Assembly (NCBI GenBank): GCA_013140465.1
Contig: JABFST010000262.1
Span: 1 to 15,228, forward strand
Direction: 5' to 3'
DNA length: 15,228 nt
From: Methylococcaceae bacterium
GTDB taxonomy: Bacteria > Pseudomonadota > Gammaproteobacteria > Methylococcales > Methylomonadaceae
Shown: positions 1 through 6,915 of the stretch, in pieces
Layout: each line of letters opens with the position of its first letter
Numbering within the stretch: the first letter of the stretch is position 1
Notes under the pieces: model-generated
Told to the model about the DNA's origin: nothing
The model's database searches: none
What the model saw: the letters and a program-made list of their open reading frames with translations, nothing else
Position numbers and translations under genes: made by a program

Positions 1-1318
1 AGCTGATGTCGCCTAGATGCGGGGATACGACGACGCGGTCTGCCCATGCTAAGGCGACGGTGTTTTTGCCTTGTCCGCCTAAGGCTAAGAGCGGGTAGGG
101 CAGGGTAAACGGTAGCGTCAGTTCTATTGGGGCTACCCCGCGTGCTAGCCGTAGCGGTCGGGCTTTGCCGACTATGCAGCGGTATACGCTGTCGTCGGCA
201 GGTCTTAGGATAGTCCGATTGTGGTGTAAGAACGCATCTGCCACGGTGCTGAGGCGGCTGACAACGTGTTCGGCATCGATGAACACGGGTTCGCCACTGA
301 GGTTGGCGGAGGTGGCGACCAGCGGGGCGTTGTAGTCGGCTAACAAGAGATGGTGCAAGGGACTGTACGGCAGCATAACCCCGATGTCGTTTAAGTCGGG
401 GGCGATGGCTGCCGCCAAATCGGTGTGCGGGCGTTTTTGCATAAGCACGATAGGGCGACTGGTATCGGTCAGTTGCGCCCATTCGGCGGTAGTGCCTACG
501 GTATAAGCGCGGACATGCTTAAGCCCGTCTGCACCCGACCAAGGCATGAGTAGGGCTAAGGGTTTGAAGGCGCGGTGTTTGCGTTGGCGTAAGCGCAACA
601 CCGCCGCTGGGTCGGTCGCGGAGCAGACTAAATGGTAGCCGCCTATGCCTTTGACGGCAACAATAAGCCCGGCTCGTAAGGCGGCTACGGTCGCGGCGAG
701 GGCGGCGTTATTGTCTTCGATAGGGGCTAGTCCTGGTTGTTGGTACGACAAACGCGGGCCGCACGCGGGACAGGCCAAGGTTTGCGCGTGCATACGCCGA
801 TCGTTGGGTTGGCAATAATCTGTTAGGCAGTCGGCGCAGAGCGGGAAATCTGCCATGCGGGTGTGGTGGCGGTCGTAGGGCAAGCGGTCGATCAGAGTGT
901 AGCGTGGCCCGCATTGGGTGCAGCTAATAAAAGGATAGCGGTAGCGGCGTTGGCTAGGGTCTTGCATTTCTGCCAAGCACTCGGCACAAGTGGCATCATC
1001 GGGGGGAATGTGGGCGTATCGGGTGTCGGCATCGTGGCTAGTGCGTATGCTAAAGCCCTCTTGCGCTTGGACTGGGATGGGTGTGGTGATGATCTGGCTG
1101 ATGCGGGCGCGGGCAGGGGCTAGATGGGTTAAGCCTTGGGCAAATTCGTCCAGTTGTTTGACATTGCCTTGTATGCAGATTTCAATGTGTCCGCCGTGGT
1201 TTTGTACCCAGCCCGATACCCCTAGCTGTTGCGCCAAACGGTGTACGAACGGCCTAAAGCCAACGCCTTGCACGCGTCCTATCACGCGCAGCTGTCGGGC
1301 TAGGATAGCCTTGGGCAT
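1..1318 (-). CDS. hypF: HypF carbamoyltransferase, N-terminal 439 residues (runs off left edge)
   Basis: HypF uses carbamoyl phosphate and ATP to make the thiocarbamate on HypE that is dehydrated to the cyanide ligand of [NiFe]-hydrogenase; it is cytoplasmic. The frame is open from the ATG at 1318-1316 to the window edge. It begins with an acylphosphatase domain (residues about 8-95) carrying GRVQGVGFR (14-22) and the catalytic-type Asn40. Two zinc-finger modules follow, with the exact family spacing CxxC-18-CxxC-24-CxxC-18-CxxC. Then comes a YrdC-like domain with KGIGGYHL and SANLSGEP. The last residues, GGQGKNTVAL, start the Kae1-like domain. Family members are about 750 residues, so roughly 310 are missing to the left because the window ends. 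The start lies 9 nt after the hypD stop, so it is in the same operon. Domain order and spacing make the call secure. Confidence 0.96.
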   Translation of the reverse strand, partial: MPKAILARQLRVIGRVQGVGFRPFVHRLAQQLGVSGWVQNHGGHIEICIQGNVKQLDEFAQGLTHLAPARARISQIITTPIPVQAQEGFSIRTSHDADTRYAHIPPDDATCAECLAEMQDPSQRRYRYPFISCTQCGPRYTLIDRLPYDRHHTRMADFPLCADCLTDYCQPNDRRMHAQTLACPACGPRLSYQQPGLAPIEDNNAALAATVAALRAGLIVAVKGIGGYHLVCSATDPAAVLRLRQRKHRAFKPLALLMPWSGADGLKHVRAYTVGTTAEWAQLTDTSRPIVLMQKRPHTDLAAAIAPDLNDIGVMLPYSPLHHLLLADYNAPLVATSANLSGEPVFIDAEHVVSRLSTVADAFLHHNRTILRPADDSVYRCIVGKARPLRLARGVAPIELTLPFTLPYPLLALGGQGKNTVALAWADRVVVSPHLGDIS

Positions 1319-1327
1319 GGTCTAGCC

Positions 1328-2419
1328 TTAGGGACGGCTGATGCCCGCTGCCCACCAGATGCGGCATGCACCTTCATCTGACACCATGCACGGGCCGATT
1401 GGGTGTTGGGGGGTGCAGGGCTTGCCATATAAGGCGCAGCCATTGGGTTTGGTGTGGCCCATGACGACGCTGGCACACGCGCAGCCGGGCGGCATCGTGC
1501 CGATAGGGTCATCGGCGTGCGTTATGTAGGTGGAATAATGCTGGCGGGCATCGTGGGCGGCGTTCTGGGCACTGAGTTCAAAGCCGGAGGCGGGGATGTT
1601 GCCTATGCCCCGCCAAGGTGCGTCTAGTTGTTGGAATTGGGTTTGTAGCAGTTGTTGGGCGAGGCGGTTGCCTTGGGCTTTGACGACTTGCGGGTAGCAA
1701 TTGTCGAGCTGTGGCTTGCCCTCTAGCCATTGCCGCAAGACCGCATAAAGGGCCGTCAGCAAACCTTCTGCGGTAAAGCCCGCGATGGCGGTGGGCAGTT
1801 GGTGTTGTGCCGATACAAACCGCCATTCGTCTGCGCCCATAATGCTGGCGACGTGGCCGGGGGCTATCAGGGCATCAAAGCTGGGGGTGTCTGTGTCCAG
1901 CAATAAGGCGACGGCGGGCTTAGTCAGGCGTCCGCTCATTAACAGGTATAAGTTGTCGGGGATGCCTTCTGCAAGCAACGCGGCTACAGGTGCGCAGGTG
2001 GTTTCAAAGCCCGCCACAAAAAACACCACGGTTTGTTGCGGGTGGGTGCGGGCGATGTTTAGGGCTTCGGTAGGCGTGGCGATAGGGCGTATGTCCGCGC
2101 CTTGGGCTTTGGCCTGTTCTAAAGTGCGGGGTGCAGGTGCGGCATCATTGATGGGTACGCGCAGCATGTCGCCAAAGGCCAGCATAATGACAGGTTCATG
2201 GCTGGCAATTTCGATCGCAAGGCGAATGTCGGCTTCGGGGCAGATGCACACGGGGCAGCCGGGGCCGGGTATCAGTTCGATGTGTGGGGGTAAAAGTGAG
2301 CGTAGTCCTGCTTGGGCGATCGTGCGCTCATGCCCGCCACAGACATTAATGACGCGCACGGCTTGGGTGATGGGCAACTGGCGGATGGTATCCAGTAGGC
2401 TGCGGGCGTGGCTAGACAT
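1328..2419 (-). CDS. hypD: HypD, [4Fe-4S] scaffold for Fe(CN)2CO assembly
   Basis: HypD forms a complex with HypC on which the Fe(CN)2CO group of [NiFe]-hydrogenase is built. The 363-residue length matches the family. Family cysteines are visible: NVCGGHE (Cys27) and GPGCPVC (Cys55, Cys58) for the iron-handling and redox sites. A C-terminal cluster-binding region has GCACASVVMG, a CALYGKPCTP segment and GPCMVSDEGAC. The start ATG is 4 nt from the hypB stop and the stop is 9 nt from the hypF start, so the three genes are very likely one transcript. The partner HypC is not encoded beside it here. No damage is visible in the frame. Confidence 0.97.
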   Translation of the reverse strand: MSSHARSLLDTIRQLPITQAVRVINVCGGHERTIAQAGLRSLLPPHIELIPGPGCPVCICPEADIRLAIEIASHEPVIMLAFGDMLRVPINDAAPAPRTLEQAKAQGADIRPIATPTEALNIARTHPQQTVVFFVAGFETTCAPVAALLAEGIPDNLYLLMSGRLTKPAVALLLDTDTPSFDALIAPGHVASIMGADEWRFVSAQHQLPTAIAGFTAEGLLTALYAVLRQWLEGKPQLDNCYPQVVKAQGNRLAQQLLQTQFQQLDAPWRGIGNIPASGFELSAQNAAHDARQHYSTYITHADDPIGTMPPGCACASVVMGHTKPNGCALYGKPCTPQHPIGPCMVSDEGACRIWWAAGISRP

Positions 2420-2423
2420 AAGC

Positions 2424-3227
2424 TTATTTGACGGCTAGGAAGCGGGTGGCGGTTTGCACCTTAGGGCGCAGGGTTTGGTTCTGTTGCCGTTGTTGTTTAT
2501 ACATATCAAGCTGGGTTTGCAACCAGCTTATCCAAGCATCCATGCCCGTGCCATGCTGTGCGCTTAAGCTGATGATGTCGGCATTGCTGGCAAGTTGGTG
2601 CTGGTTATTTTCGGCTTTGGCTATAGAAAAATCACTCAGATAAGGCAGCAAATCAGTTTTGCTGATGACCACGAGGTCGGCGGCACGGAACATGACCGGA
2701 TATTTGGCGGGTTTGTCATCACCTTCGGTCACGGACAGCAACACGACGTTGCAGTGTTGCCCCAAATCAAAGCTGGCAGGGCAAACCAGATTGCCGACAT
2801 TTTCGATAAACACCAGATCCAGTCCGGCTAAGGGCAAATGGGGTAGGGCGTTGTGGATCAGATGCGCATCTAAATGACACGCCGTGCCTGTCGTGATTTG
2901 GTAGGCGGGCACACCTTGTTGGCGGATGCGTTCGGCATCATTTTCAGTTTCCAGATCGCCTTCAATGACAGCGATGTTGAGTGTGCCGCGTAAGCGTTTG
3001 ATGGTGGCCTCCAGCAAGGCGGTTTTGCCCGAACCTGGGGCAGACATAAGGTTAATCGCCAACACACCTGCGTGGTCAAAATGGGCGCGGTTGTGTTCGG
3101 CCTGCTGGTCGTTTTGCGCCAATAGGTTTTTTAGCACGCTAATGGTCGTGAGTCCGGCTTTGGGTTTTTCCGCCATTAGCAAAGGACGGTTGCCGGGGGT
3201 AATGTTACAGCCACAGGTGTTGCACAT
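2424..3227 (-). CDS. hypB: HypB, nickel-insertion GTPase
   Basis: HypB is a SIMIBI-class GTPase that, with HypA or SlyD, loads nickel into the hydrogenase large subunit. Its 267 residues start with the metal-binding CxxCGC motif (Cys2, Cys5, Cys7). The G domain has the P-loop SAPGSGKT (62-69), GDLETE (90-95), ENVGNLVCP (142-150) and the guanine-specificity motif SKTD (189-192). Cys118-His119 and Cys149 match the second metal site of the family. There is no histidine-rich nickel-storage stretch between the N-terminal motif and the G domain, so this is the short, His-poor type. A GAGAA ribosome site precedes the ATG by about 7 nt. It is the first gene of the minus-strand operon; no hypA is visible upstream in the remaining intergenic space. 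Confidence 0.97.
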   Translation of the reverse strand: MCNTCGCNITPGNRPLLMAEKPKAGLTTISVLKNLLAQNDQQAEHNRAHFDHAGVLAINLMSAPGSGKTALLEATIKRLRGTLNIAVIEGDLETENDAERIRQQGVPAYQITTGTACHLDAHLIHNALPHLPLAGLDLVFIENVGNLVCPASFDLGQHCNVVLLSVTEGDDKPAKYPVMFRAADLVVISKTDLLPYLSDFSIAKAENNQHQLASNADIISLSAQHGTGMDAWISWLQTQLDMYKQQRQQNQTLRPKVQTATRFLAVK

Positions 3228-3413
3228 GGGGTTCTCGGGTCGGTGCTAAGGCAGCGTTTGGTGATGTGTTAATCAAATTGCAACAGTCTACAGGCAGACT
3301 GAATGGTTTAGCGTATGCTTGTGTTGGGCCTGTAGCTACAATAGCCAGCTGTAGTCTGCGCGGTTAGTTGCCAGCATTCAAGCTAAATTTTGGCCTAGAA
3401 ATTCGCTAAGTTT

Positions 3414-3422
3414 TGTTAAAAT
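3414..3422 (+). promoter_or_regulatory. possible extended -10 promoter for wzm
   Basis: The sequence TGTTAAAAT is an extended -10 element (TG, one base, then a hexamer with five of six matches to TATAAT). No good -35 hexamer lies at normal spacing, as is common for extended -10 promoters. Transcription would start near 3429 and give a leader of about 100 nt before wzm. Judged by eye only. Confidence 0.4.
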
Positions 3423-3434
3423 GGGCGCGTAAGC

Positions 3435-3483
3435 CCCACCTAAACTTCGGCAAATTGGCCGTGGGATGGTAAACTTAACCCAC
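3435..3483 (+). other. wzm leader with two mutually exclusive hairpins
   Basis: GTGGG at 3461-3465 can pair with CCCAC at 3435-3439 or equally with CCCAC at 3479-3483. Inside the first alternative, CGGC (3448-3451) and GCCG (3458-3461) also form a small dyad. Competing pairings of this kind can serve in attenuation or translation control, but the stems are only 5 bp and the idea is inference. Just downstream, GGTAGCAT (3511-3518) matches the right-hand part of the RfaH-recruiting ops element. Confidence 0.3.
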
Positions 3484-3530
3484 CTTTACAAAAACTTTAA
3501 CTGTGCTATTGGTAGCATAAGCGAAACAAG

Positions 3531-4349
3531 ATGATAAAAACTGTAAAAAGTCTATACACCTACCGTGAACTGATCGCCGCTCTTGCTTGGAAAAACATCA
3601 TTATTCGCTACAAACAATCGTATTTGGGCATATTTTGGGCGGTTCTTAAGCCCATTATGCTGATGCTGATATTTACCCTCGTCAGAAGTTTCGTCGGGAT
3701 TGAATCCGATGACCTCCCTTATCCTATTTTAACCTTTGCCGCCTTGTTGCCGTGGGTGTTTTTTCAGGAATCTGCCTCGGAAGGGGTCGGTAGCGTGACC
3801 TCCAATGCGGTCTTGATTAAAAAAATATATTTTCCGCGCGAAGTGTTTCCGATTACCGCTATGGTGACTAAGCTAGTGGAGTTGACCATCAGCTTTGTGC
3901 TTTTGGCGGCGATGATGGTTTATTATAAAATGATGCCTTCCATCTATGCCTTATGGATACCTGCCATCATTTTTTACACGATGATTGTGGCGCTCACGAT
4001 TAGTTTTTTTGGGGCAGCCATTAACGTGTATTATCGGGATATGGCACAAGCCTTGCCTGTGTTTTTGTCATTGCTGATGTATGGTTCGCCTGTCATGTAC
4101 CCGCTGAGTTTGGTGCATAAAAAACTGCTGGTCGAACAGGCCGCTGGAGTTTGGTCTAATGACCTCTACAGGCTTTATACACTCAATCCGTTGGCGGGCA
4201 TTATTGACAGTTTCCAACGCGTGCTGCTGAAAGGCTTGCCGCCCGATTTTAATGCACTGTATCCTGGTTTAATGCTGGTTTTGGTTTTGCTTCCTATCAG
4301 CTACGTTTTTTTTAAGCGTGCCGAAAGTTGGTTTGCGGATGTAATTTAA
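3531..4349 (+). CDS. wzm: Wzm-type ABC transporter permease for polysaccharide export
   Basis: This inner-membrane ABC-2 permease forms the channel that exports undecaprenyl-linked O-polysaccharide together with the ATPase Wzt. The 272 residues match the family length. The N-terminus has the amphipathic lead-in typical of the family, with the motif RYKQSYLGIFW (about residues 26-36). About six hydrophobic helices follow. The KKIYFPREVFP loop (about 97-107) and a late NPLAGIIDSF motif (about 222-231) are characteristic. It ends FADVI, as many relatives do. There is no strong Shine-Dalgarno before the ATG, only an AAG. The ATPase gene normally abuts this gene but here lies 298 bp downstream, beyond a predicted terminator. 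It is the first gene of the plus-strand locus. Confidence 0.93.
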   Translation: MIKTVKSLYTYRELIAALAWKNIIIRYKQSYLGIFWAVLKPIMLMLIFTLVRSFVGIESDDLPYPILTFAALLPWVFFQESASEGVGSVTSNAVLIKKIYFPREVFPITAMVTKLVELTISFVLLAAMMVYYKMMPSIYALWIPAIIFYTMIVALTISFFGAAINVYYRDMAQALPVFLSLLMYGSPVMYPLSLVHKKLLVEQAAGVWSNDLYRLYTLNPLAGIIDSFQRVLLKGLPPDFNALYPGLMLVLVLLPISYVFFKRAESWFADVI

Positions 4350-4374
4350 GCGTTTTCCAGAGGTTACATGGACC

Positions 4375-4419
4375 GCTAGGCATTGCTGGAATTTAAAGGC
4401 AGTTTGCCTAGCCCTTTTT
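4375..4419 (+). terminator. likely Rho-independent terminator after wzm
   Basis: GCTAGGCA (4375-4382) and TGCCTAGC (4405-4412) form a perfect 8-bp stem, directly followed by CC and five Ts (4413-4419). The 22-nt loop can close further through CTG (4386-4388) with CAG (4400-4402). It begins 25 nt after the wzm stop codon. The long loop makes it weaker than an ideal terminator, but position and T-run fit. Confidence 0.6.
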
Positions 4420-4456
4420 GACCTGCTTGGGTGTAGCATTACATTTGTTCTCTAAA

Positions 4457-4465
4457 TGCTATAAT
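4457..4465 (+). promoter_or_regulatory. extended -10 promoter upstream of wzt
   Basis: TGCTATAAT is a perfect extended -10 element: the consensus TATAAT hexamer preceded by TG and one base. No -35 hexamer of quality is seen at 15-18 bp, which extended -10 promoters tolerate. Transcription would begin near 4472 and run into wzt with a leader of about 175 nt. Sitting just after the predicted terminator, it would make wzt and the genes behind it a separate transcription unit. Confidence 0.6.
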
Positions 4466-4472
4466 ATCCAAG

Positions 4473-4556
4473 TTGGCAAGCCGTTACGGTTTGGCAATTC
4501 TGTCGCATTTCTTGTCTTGTCTATTGTTTTTTACCCTCGGCCTATTTTGGCAAGCC
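4473..4556 (+). repeat. TTGGCAA direct repeats in the wzt leader
   Basis: The 10-mer TTGGCAAGCC occurs at 4473-4482 and again at 4547-4556, and its first seven bases occur once more at 4491-4497. The first two copies flank the dyad CCGTTACGG (4481-4489). This may be a protein-binding array or a chance result of coding-like sequence; see the small reading frame over the same bases. Confidence 0.35.
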
Positions 4557-4584
4557 CAGTTTGATGTCGGCAAACTGCTGACGG

Positions 4585-4601
4585 GGCTGTTTTTAACAGC
4601 C
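4585..4601 (+). other. tight hairpin in wzt leader
   Basis: GGCTGTT (4585-4591) and AACAGCC (4595-4601) form a perfect 7-bp stem with a three-base TTT loop. No T-run follows, so it is not a standard terminator. It sits 46 nt before the wzt start and could affect mRNA stability or attenuation. Confidence 0.45.
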
Positions 4602-4647
4602 TAAATCGACGGAATTTCTATACAACAACCCTTTCTCTGATTAATCC

Positions 4648-5898
4648 ATGAAGCCAATAATAGAAGTCAATCATTTAACCAAAGAATACCAGCTCGGCCA
4701 TATCACTAGTCTTAGGGATAATCTCTTAAACACCTTCAAACGTTTGGGACGAAAACCCGTGCAACAAAGGGAAAGCTTCAAAGCCCTAGATGATGTGGAT
4801 TTTAAGATTGAACAAGGCGAAGTCGTTGGCATTATTGGTCATAGTGGTGCAGGCAAAAGCACTTTGCTAAAGCACTTGGCGCATATCAGTAATCCCACTA
4901 AAGGTAAGGTCATCGTGCGTGGCAGTATTGCACCCTTGATAGAAGTGGGGGCGGGTGTGAACCCGGAAATGACGGGGCGGGAAAATATTTTTTTAAATGG
5001 GGCAATTCTTGGCATACCAAAAAAAATCATTCAGCAAAAATTGGATGAAATCATCGAATTTTCTGAATTAGAACAATTTATCGATACCCCAGTAAAGCGT
5101 TATAGTTCGGGTATGACAGTTAAGCTGGGGTTTTCTATTGCCACCAGTCTGGATGCGGATATTTTAATCATTGATGAAGTCTTGGCGGTCGGCGATATGG
5201 CCTTCCAGCGCAAATGTTTTGATAAGATGGAAGATATGATTAACCGCCAAGGCAAAACCGTTTTGCTGGTAAGCCATAATATCCGTCAGGTTGAGCGGCT
5301 CTGTAACAGGGTCATTTTGATGGATCATGGTAAAATATTTGCCGAGGGTGATCCAACTGAAGTTTGTAATCTGTTTTTTAACCAGAGCAACGAGAAAATA
5401 AAGGCTAATGTAAGCACGTCCACACATAAAAACGTGACGCAAACAGATGATATGCTCTATAAAAAAACTATAATATACAACAATGATAATAATGATGTTG
5501 ATAGTGTGGAATGTTTGAGTCCAATGCGTGTTATAGTTCATTTTGACGTATTGAAGCCATTAAAAAATATATGTTTTTTAATCGGTGTGCATACCCCGGA
5601 TTTTCTATATTTAACAGCAACAAACTCAATTGATGAGGTAAAAGATTATCTGCCAGGCGAACATCAAGTGGAAATGGCGATCAGTTCTATGACCTTATTA
5701 CCTGGGGTTTATAGTATTCGTGTGTGGATTGGCACACCCGAAGGCAAAGTGTCTTTCTATGCTGAAAACCTTAAAAACTTCACTGTGGTTTCTGAGGATC
5801 ATCTGCTAACGAGGCAGCAGGAAATGGGCTTGTTCTACCTTGATGCAAAATGGCGGTTTGATGCTATTGATAATGCCATTGCACTTGAGTCTGCTTAG
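4648..5898 (+). CDS. wzt: Wzt-type ABC transporter ATPase with C-terminal O-antigen-binding domain
   Basis: Wzt is the cytoplasmic ATPase of the Wzm/Wzt exporter. The N-terminal nucleotide-binding domain (residues about 1-245) has the Walker A motif GHSGAGKST (64-72), the Wzt-type signature YSSGM (152-156), Walker B ILIIDE (172-177) and the switch His210. A polar linker (about 246-278), coded by visibly AT-rich DNA, leads to a beta-rich domain (about 280-405) with PMRVIVHFDV and LLPGVYSIRVWI. This fits the Wzt_C carbohydrate-binding domain that recognises the modified end of the O-chain before export. The 416 residues match the long, sugar-binding class. The ATG has no strong ribosome site; it was chosen because the protein start MKPIIEVNHLTKEY fits the family. 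A 29-nt gap separates it from the next gene. Confidence 0.95.
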   Translation: MKPIIEVNHLTKEYQLGHITSLRDNLLNTFKRLGRKPVQQRESFKALDDVDFKIEQGEVVGIIGHSGAGKSTLLKHLAHISNPTKGKVIVRGSIAPLIEVGAGVNPEMTGRENIFLNGAILGIPKKIIQQKLDEIIEFSELEQFIDTPVKRYSSGMTVKLGFSIATSLDADILIIDEVLAVGDMAFQRKCFDKMEDMINRQGKTVLLVSHNIRQVERLCNRVILMDHGKIFAEGDPTEVCNLFFNQSNEKIKANVSTSTHKNVTQTDDMLYKKTIIYNNDNNDVDSVECLSPMRVIVHFDVLKPLKNICFLIGVHTPDFLYLTATNSIDEVKDYLPGEHQVEMAISSMTLLPGVYSIRVWIGTPEGKVSFYAENLKNFTVVSEDHLLTRQQEMGLFYLDAKWRFDAIDNAIALESA

Positions 5899-5927
5899 CC
5901 ATTGCCGTCACTTTCCAAGAGAATTTT

Positions 5928-6878
5928 ATGCCTGAGTCAACAAATTACTATAAACATCCCCAAGCCTTGGTAGAATCAAACAAAATTGGTAAAAACACCC
6001 GAATATGGGCATTTGCCCATGTATTGCCCGAAGCAAAAATAGGCGAAGATTGCAATATATGTGACCACGTTTTTGTAGAGAATTTAGTGACGATAGGGGA
6101 TCGTGTCACCGTCAAATGCGGTGTGCAGTTATGGGACGGCATCACCTTGGAAGACGATGTATTCATAGGCCCAAACGCCACCTTCACTAACGACTTATAT
6201 CCTCGCAGCCGCCAATACCCTGTAGCATTCCCAAAAACGTATGTCCGTAAAGGAGCCTCCATAGGCGCAAATGCAACTATATTGCCGGGCTTGACTATTG
6301 GCCAAAAAGCGATGGTTGGGGCTGGAGCCGTAGTTACCCGCGATGTGCCGCCTAACGCGATAGTAGTGGGCAATCCGGCGAGGATTTCTGGTTATGTCGA
6401 TACTCCCCAACAACCAAGTAATTCCCACAGCAAAGAAACTGCGTTGCCTGAAGTCAGTGTAAAAACTGCCAAATTGACGCGTCTCCCGCTGATTGAAGAC
6501 CTCCGAGGCAAGCTTTCGTTTGGTGAAATCGAGCAACACCTGCCATTCACACCAAAACGTTATTTTCTGGTTTTTGATGTGCCTAGCCAAGAAGTGCGCG
6601 GTGAACATGCCCATAAAACCTTGCATGAATTTCTGGTCTGTATAAAAGGTTCGGTGTCAGTCGCCTTGGATGACGGTCATTCACGCGACGAAATAAAACT
6701 TGATTCACCCGACTTAGGGCTGCATATTCCCCCTATGGCGTGGCGGGTGCATTACAAATACACATCAGATGCCATACTTTTGGTTTTGGCGTCCGATATA
6801 TACCGTGCTGATGATTACATCCGTGACTACGATCAGTTTGTTGCAGCAATACAGGCAAACAAAGATTTATCTAATTAA
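5928..6878 (+). CDS. fdtD: Bifunctional sugar N-acetyltransferase / dTDP-4-keto-6-deoxyglucose 3,4-ketoisomerase (FdtD/WxcM type)
   Basis: Residues about 8-156 are a left-handed beta-helix acetyltransferase: hexapeptide repeats, TNDLYPR near 88-93, and the ending VGAGAVVTRDVPPNAIVVGNP. Residues about 183-306 are a cupin-like 3,4-ketoisomerase with RGEHAHK (224-230, catalytic-type His227 and His229), the GLHIPPMAW strand and the ending DDYIRDYDQF. The same fusion is known as FdtD in Shewanella denitrificans and WxcM in Xanthomonas. The C-terminal half would make a dTDP-3-keto-6-deoxyhexose. The N-terminal half would acetylate the 3-amino sugar after the aminotransferase encoded downstream acts. 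Whether the product is Fuc3NAc or Qui3NAc cannot be decided by eye. A ribosome site AAGAGA (5917-5922) precedes the ATG. It is in the same operon as wzt. Confidence 0.9.
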   Translation: MPESTNYYKHPQALVESNKIGKNTRIWAFAHVLPEAKIGEDCNICDHVFVENLVTIGDRVTVKCGVQLWDGITLEDDVFIGPNATFTNDLYPRSRQYPVAFPKTYVRKGASIGANATILPGLTIGQKAMVGAGAVVTRDVPPNAIVVGNPARISGYVDTPQQPSNSHSKETALPEVSVKTAKLTRLPLIEDLRGKLSFGEIEQHLPFTPKRYFLVFDVPSQEVRGEHAHKTLHEFLVCIKGSVSVALDDGHSRDEIKLDSPDLGLHIPPMAWRVHYKYTSDAILLVLASDIYRADDYIRDYDQFVAAIQANKDLSN

Positions 6879-6915
6879 GGTTGGTAAATTTAAGTGTAAA
6901 TTAAGGGGGTTATTT

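Larger units (their letters stand above)
3228..3530. promoter_or_regulatory. divergent control region between hypB and wzm
   Basis: These 303 bases lie between the divergent starts of hypB and wzm, hold no convincing gene, and must carry promoters for both directions. The hypB-proximal half is rich in inverted repeats. CAGTCT (3284-3289) pairs with AGACTG (3296-3301). CTACAGG (3288-3294) pairs with CCTGTAG (3329-3335). TGTAGCTACA (3331-3340) is a perfect palindrome, and CAGTCTACAG (3284-3293) matches 9 of 10 against the reverse complement of 3349-3358. Such clustered dyads are typical of operators, but I do not recognise a named regulator site. I saw no clear hyp promoter hexamer pair. The wzm-proximal half is described separately. 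Confidence 0.6.
4473..4604 (+). pseudogene. possible small hydrophobic ORF or gene remnant
   Basis: A frame open from 4437 to the TAA at 4602-4604 looks like protein rather than random sequence. From the TTG at 4473 it would give 43 residues, with a hydrophobic run containing HFLSCLLFFTLGLFW followed by QAQFDVGKLLTGLFLTA. This resembles one or two membrane helices, and the codons look like those of neighbouring genes. There is no ATG and no ribosome site, and the TTG lies at the predicted transcription start, so translation is doubtful. It could be the remaining piece of a membrane protein gene that once sat between wzm and wzt, a tiny membrane peptide, or chance. I do not recognise a family. 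Confidence 0.25.

Noticed and set aside
1785..2438. Long plus-strand frame of 217 codons opposite hypD
   Set aside because: It is a mirror frame in GC-rich coding DNA. The minus strand encodes hypD with all family motifs, and the plus-strand product has no protein-like pattern.
3261..3276. GTGAT-N6-ATCAA near hypB, resembling an FNR or CRP site
   Set aside because: FNR sites need TTGAT-N4-ATCAA and CRP sites TGTGA-N6-TCACA. The spacing here fits neither (the GTGA/TCAA cores are 8 apart), and one half is imperfect.
4585..4601. GGCTGTT/AACAGCC hairpin as a terminator
   Set aside because: No T-run follows the stem, and it lies between a promoter and wzt. It is listed as a leader hairpin instead.
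5164..5541. Minus-strand 125-residue frame opposite wzt
   Set aside because: It lies wholly within the wzt coding region and has no ribosome site or recognisable domain.
6769..6915. Upstream extension of the antitoxin gene to 6769
   Set aside because: It would overlap the end of fdtD by over 100 nt and add an unconvincing N-terminus. A strong AAGGGGG ribosome site favours 6916.
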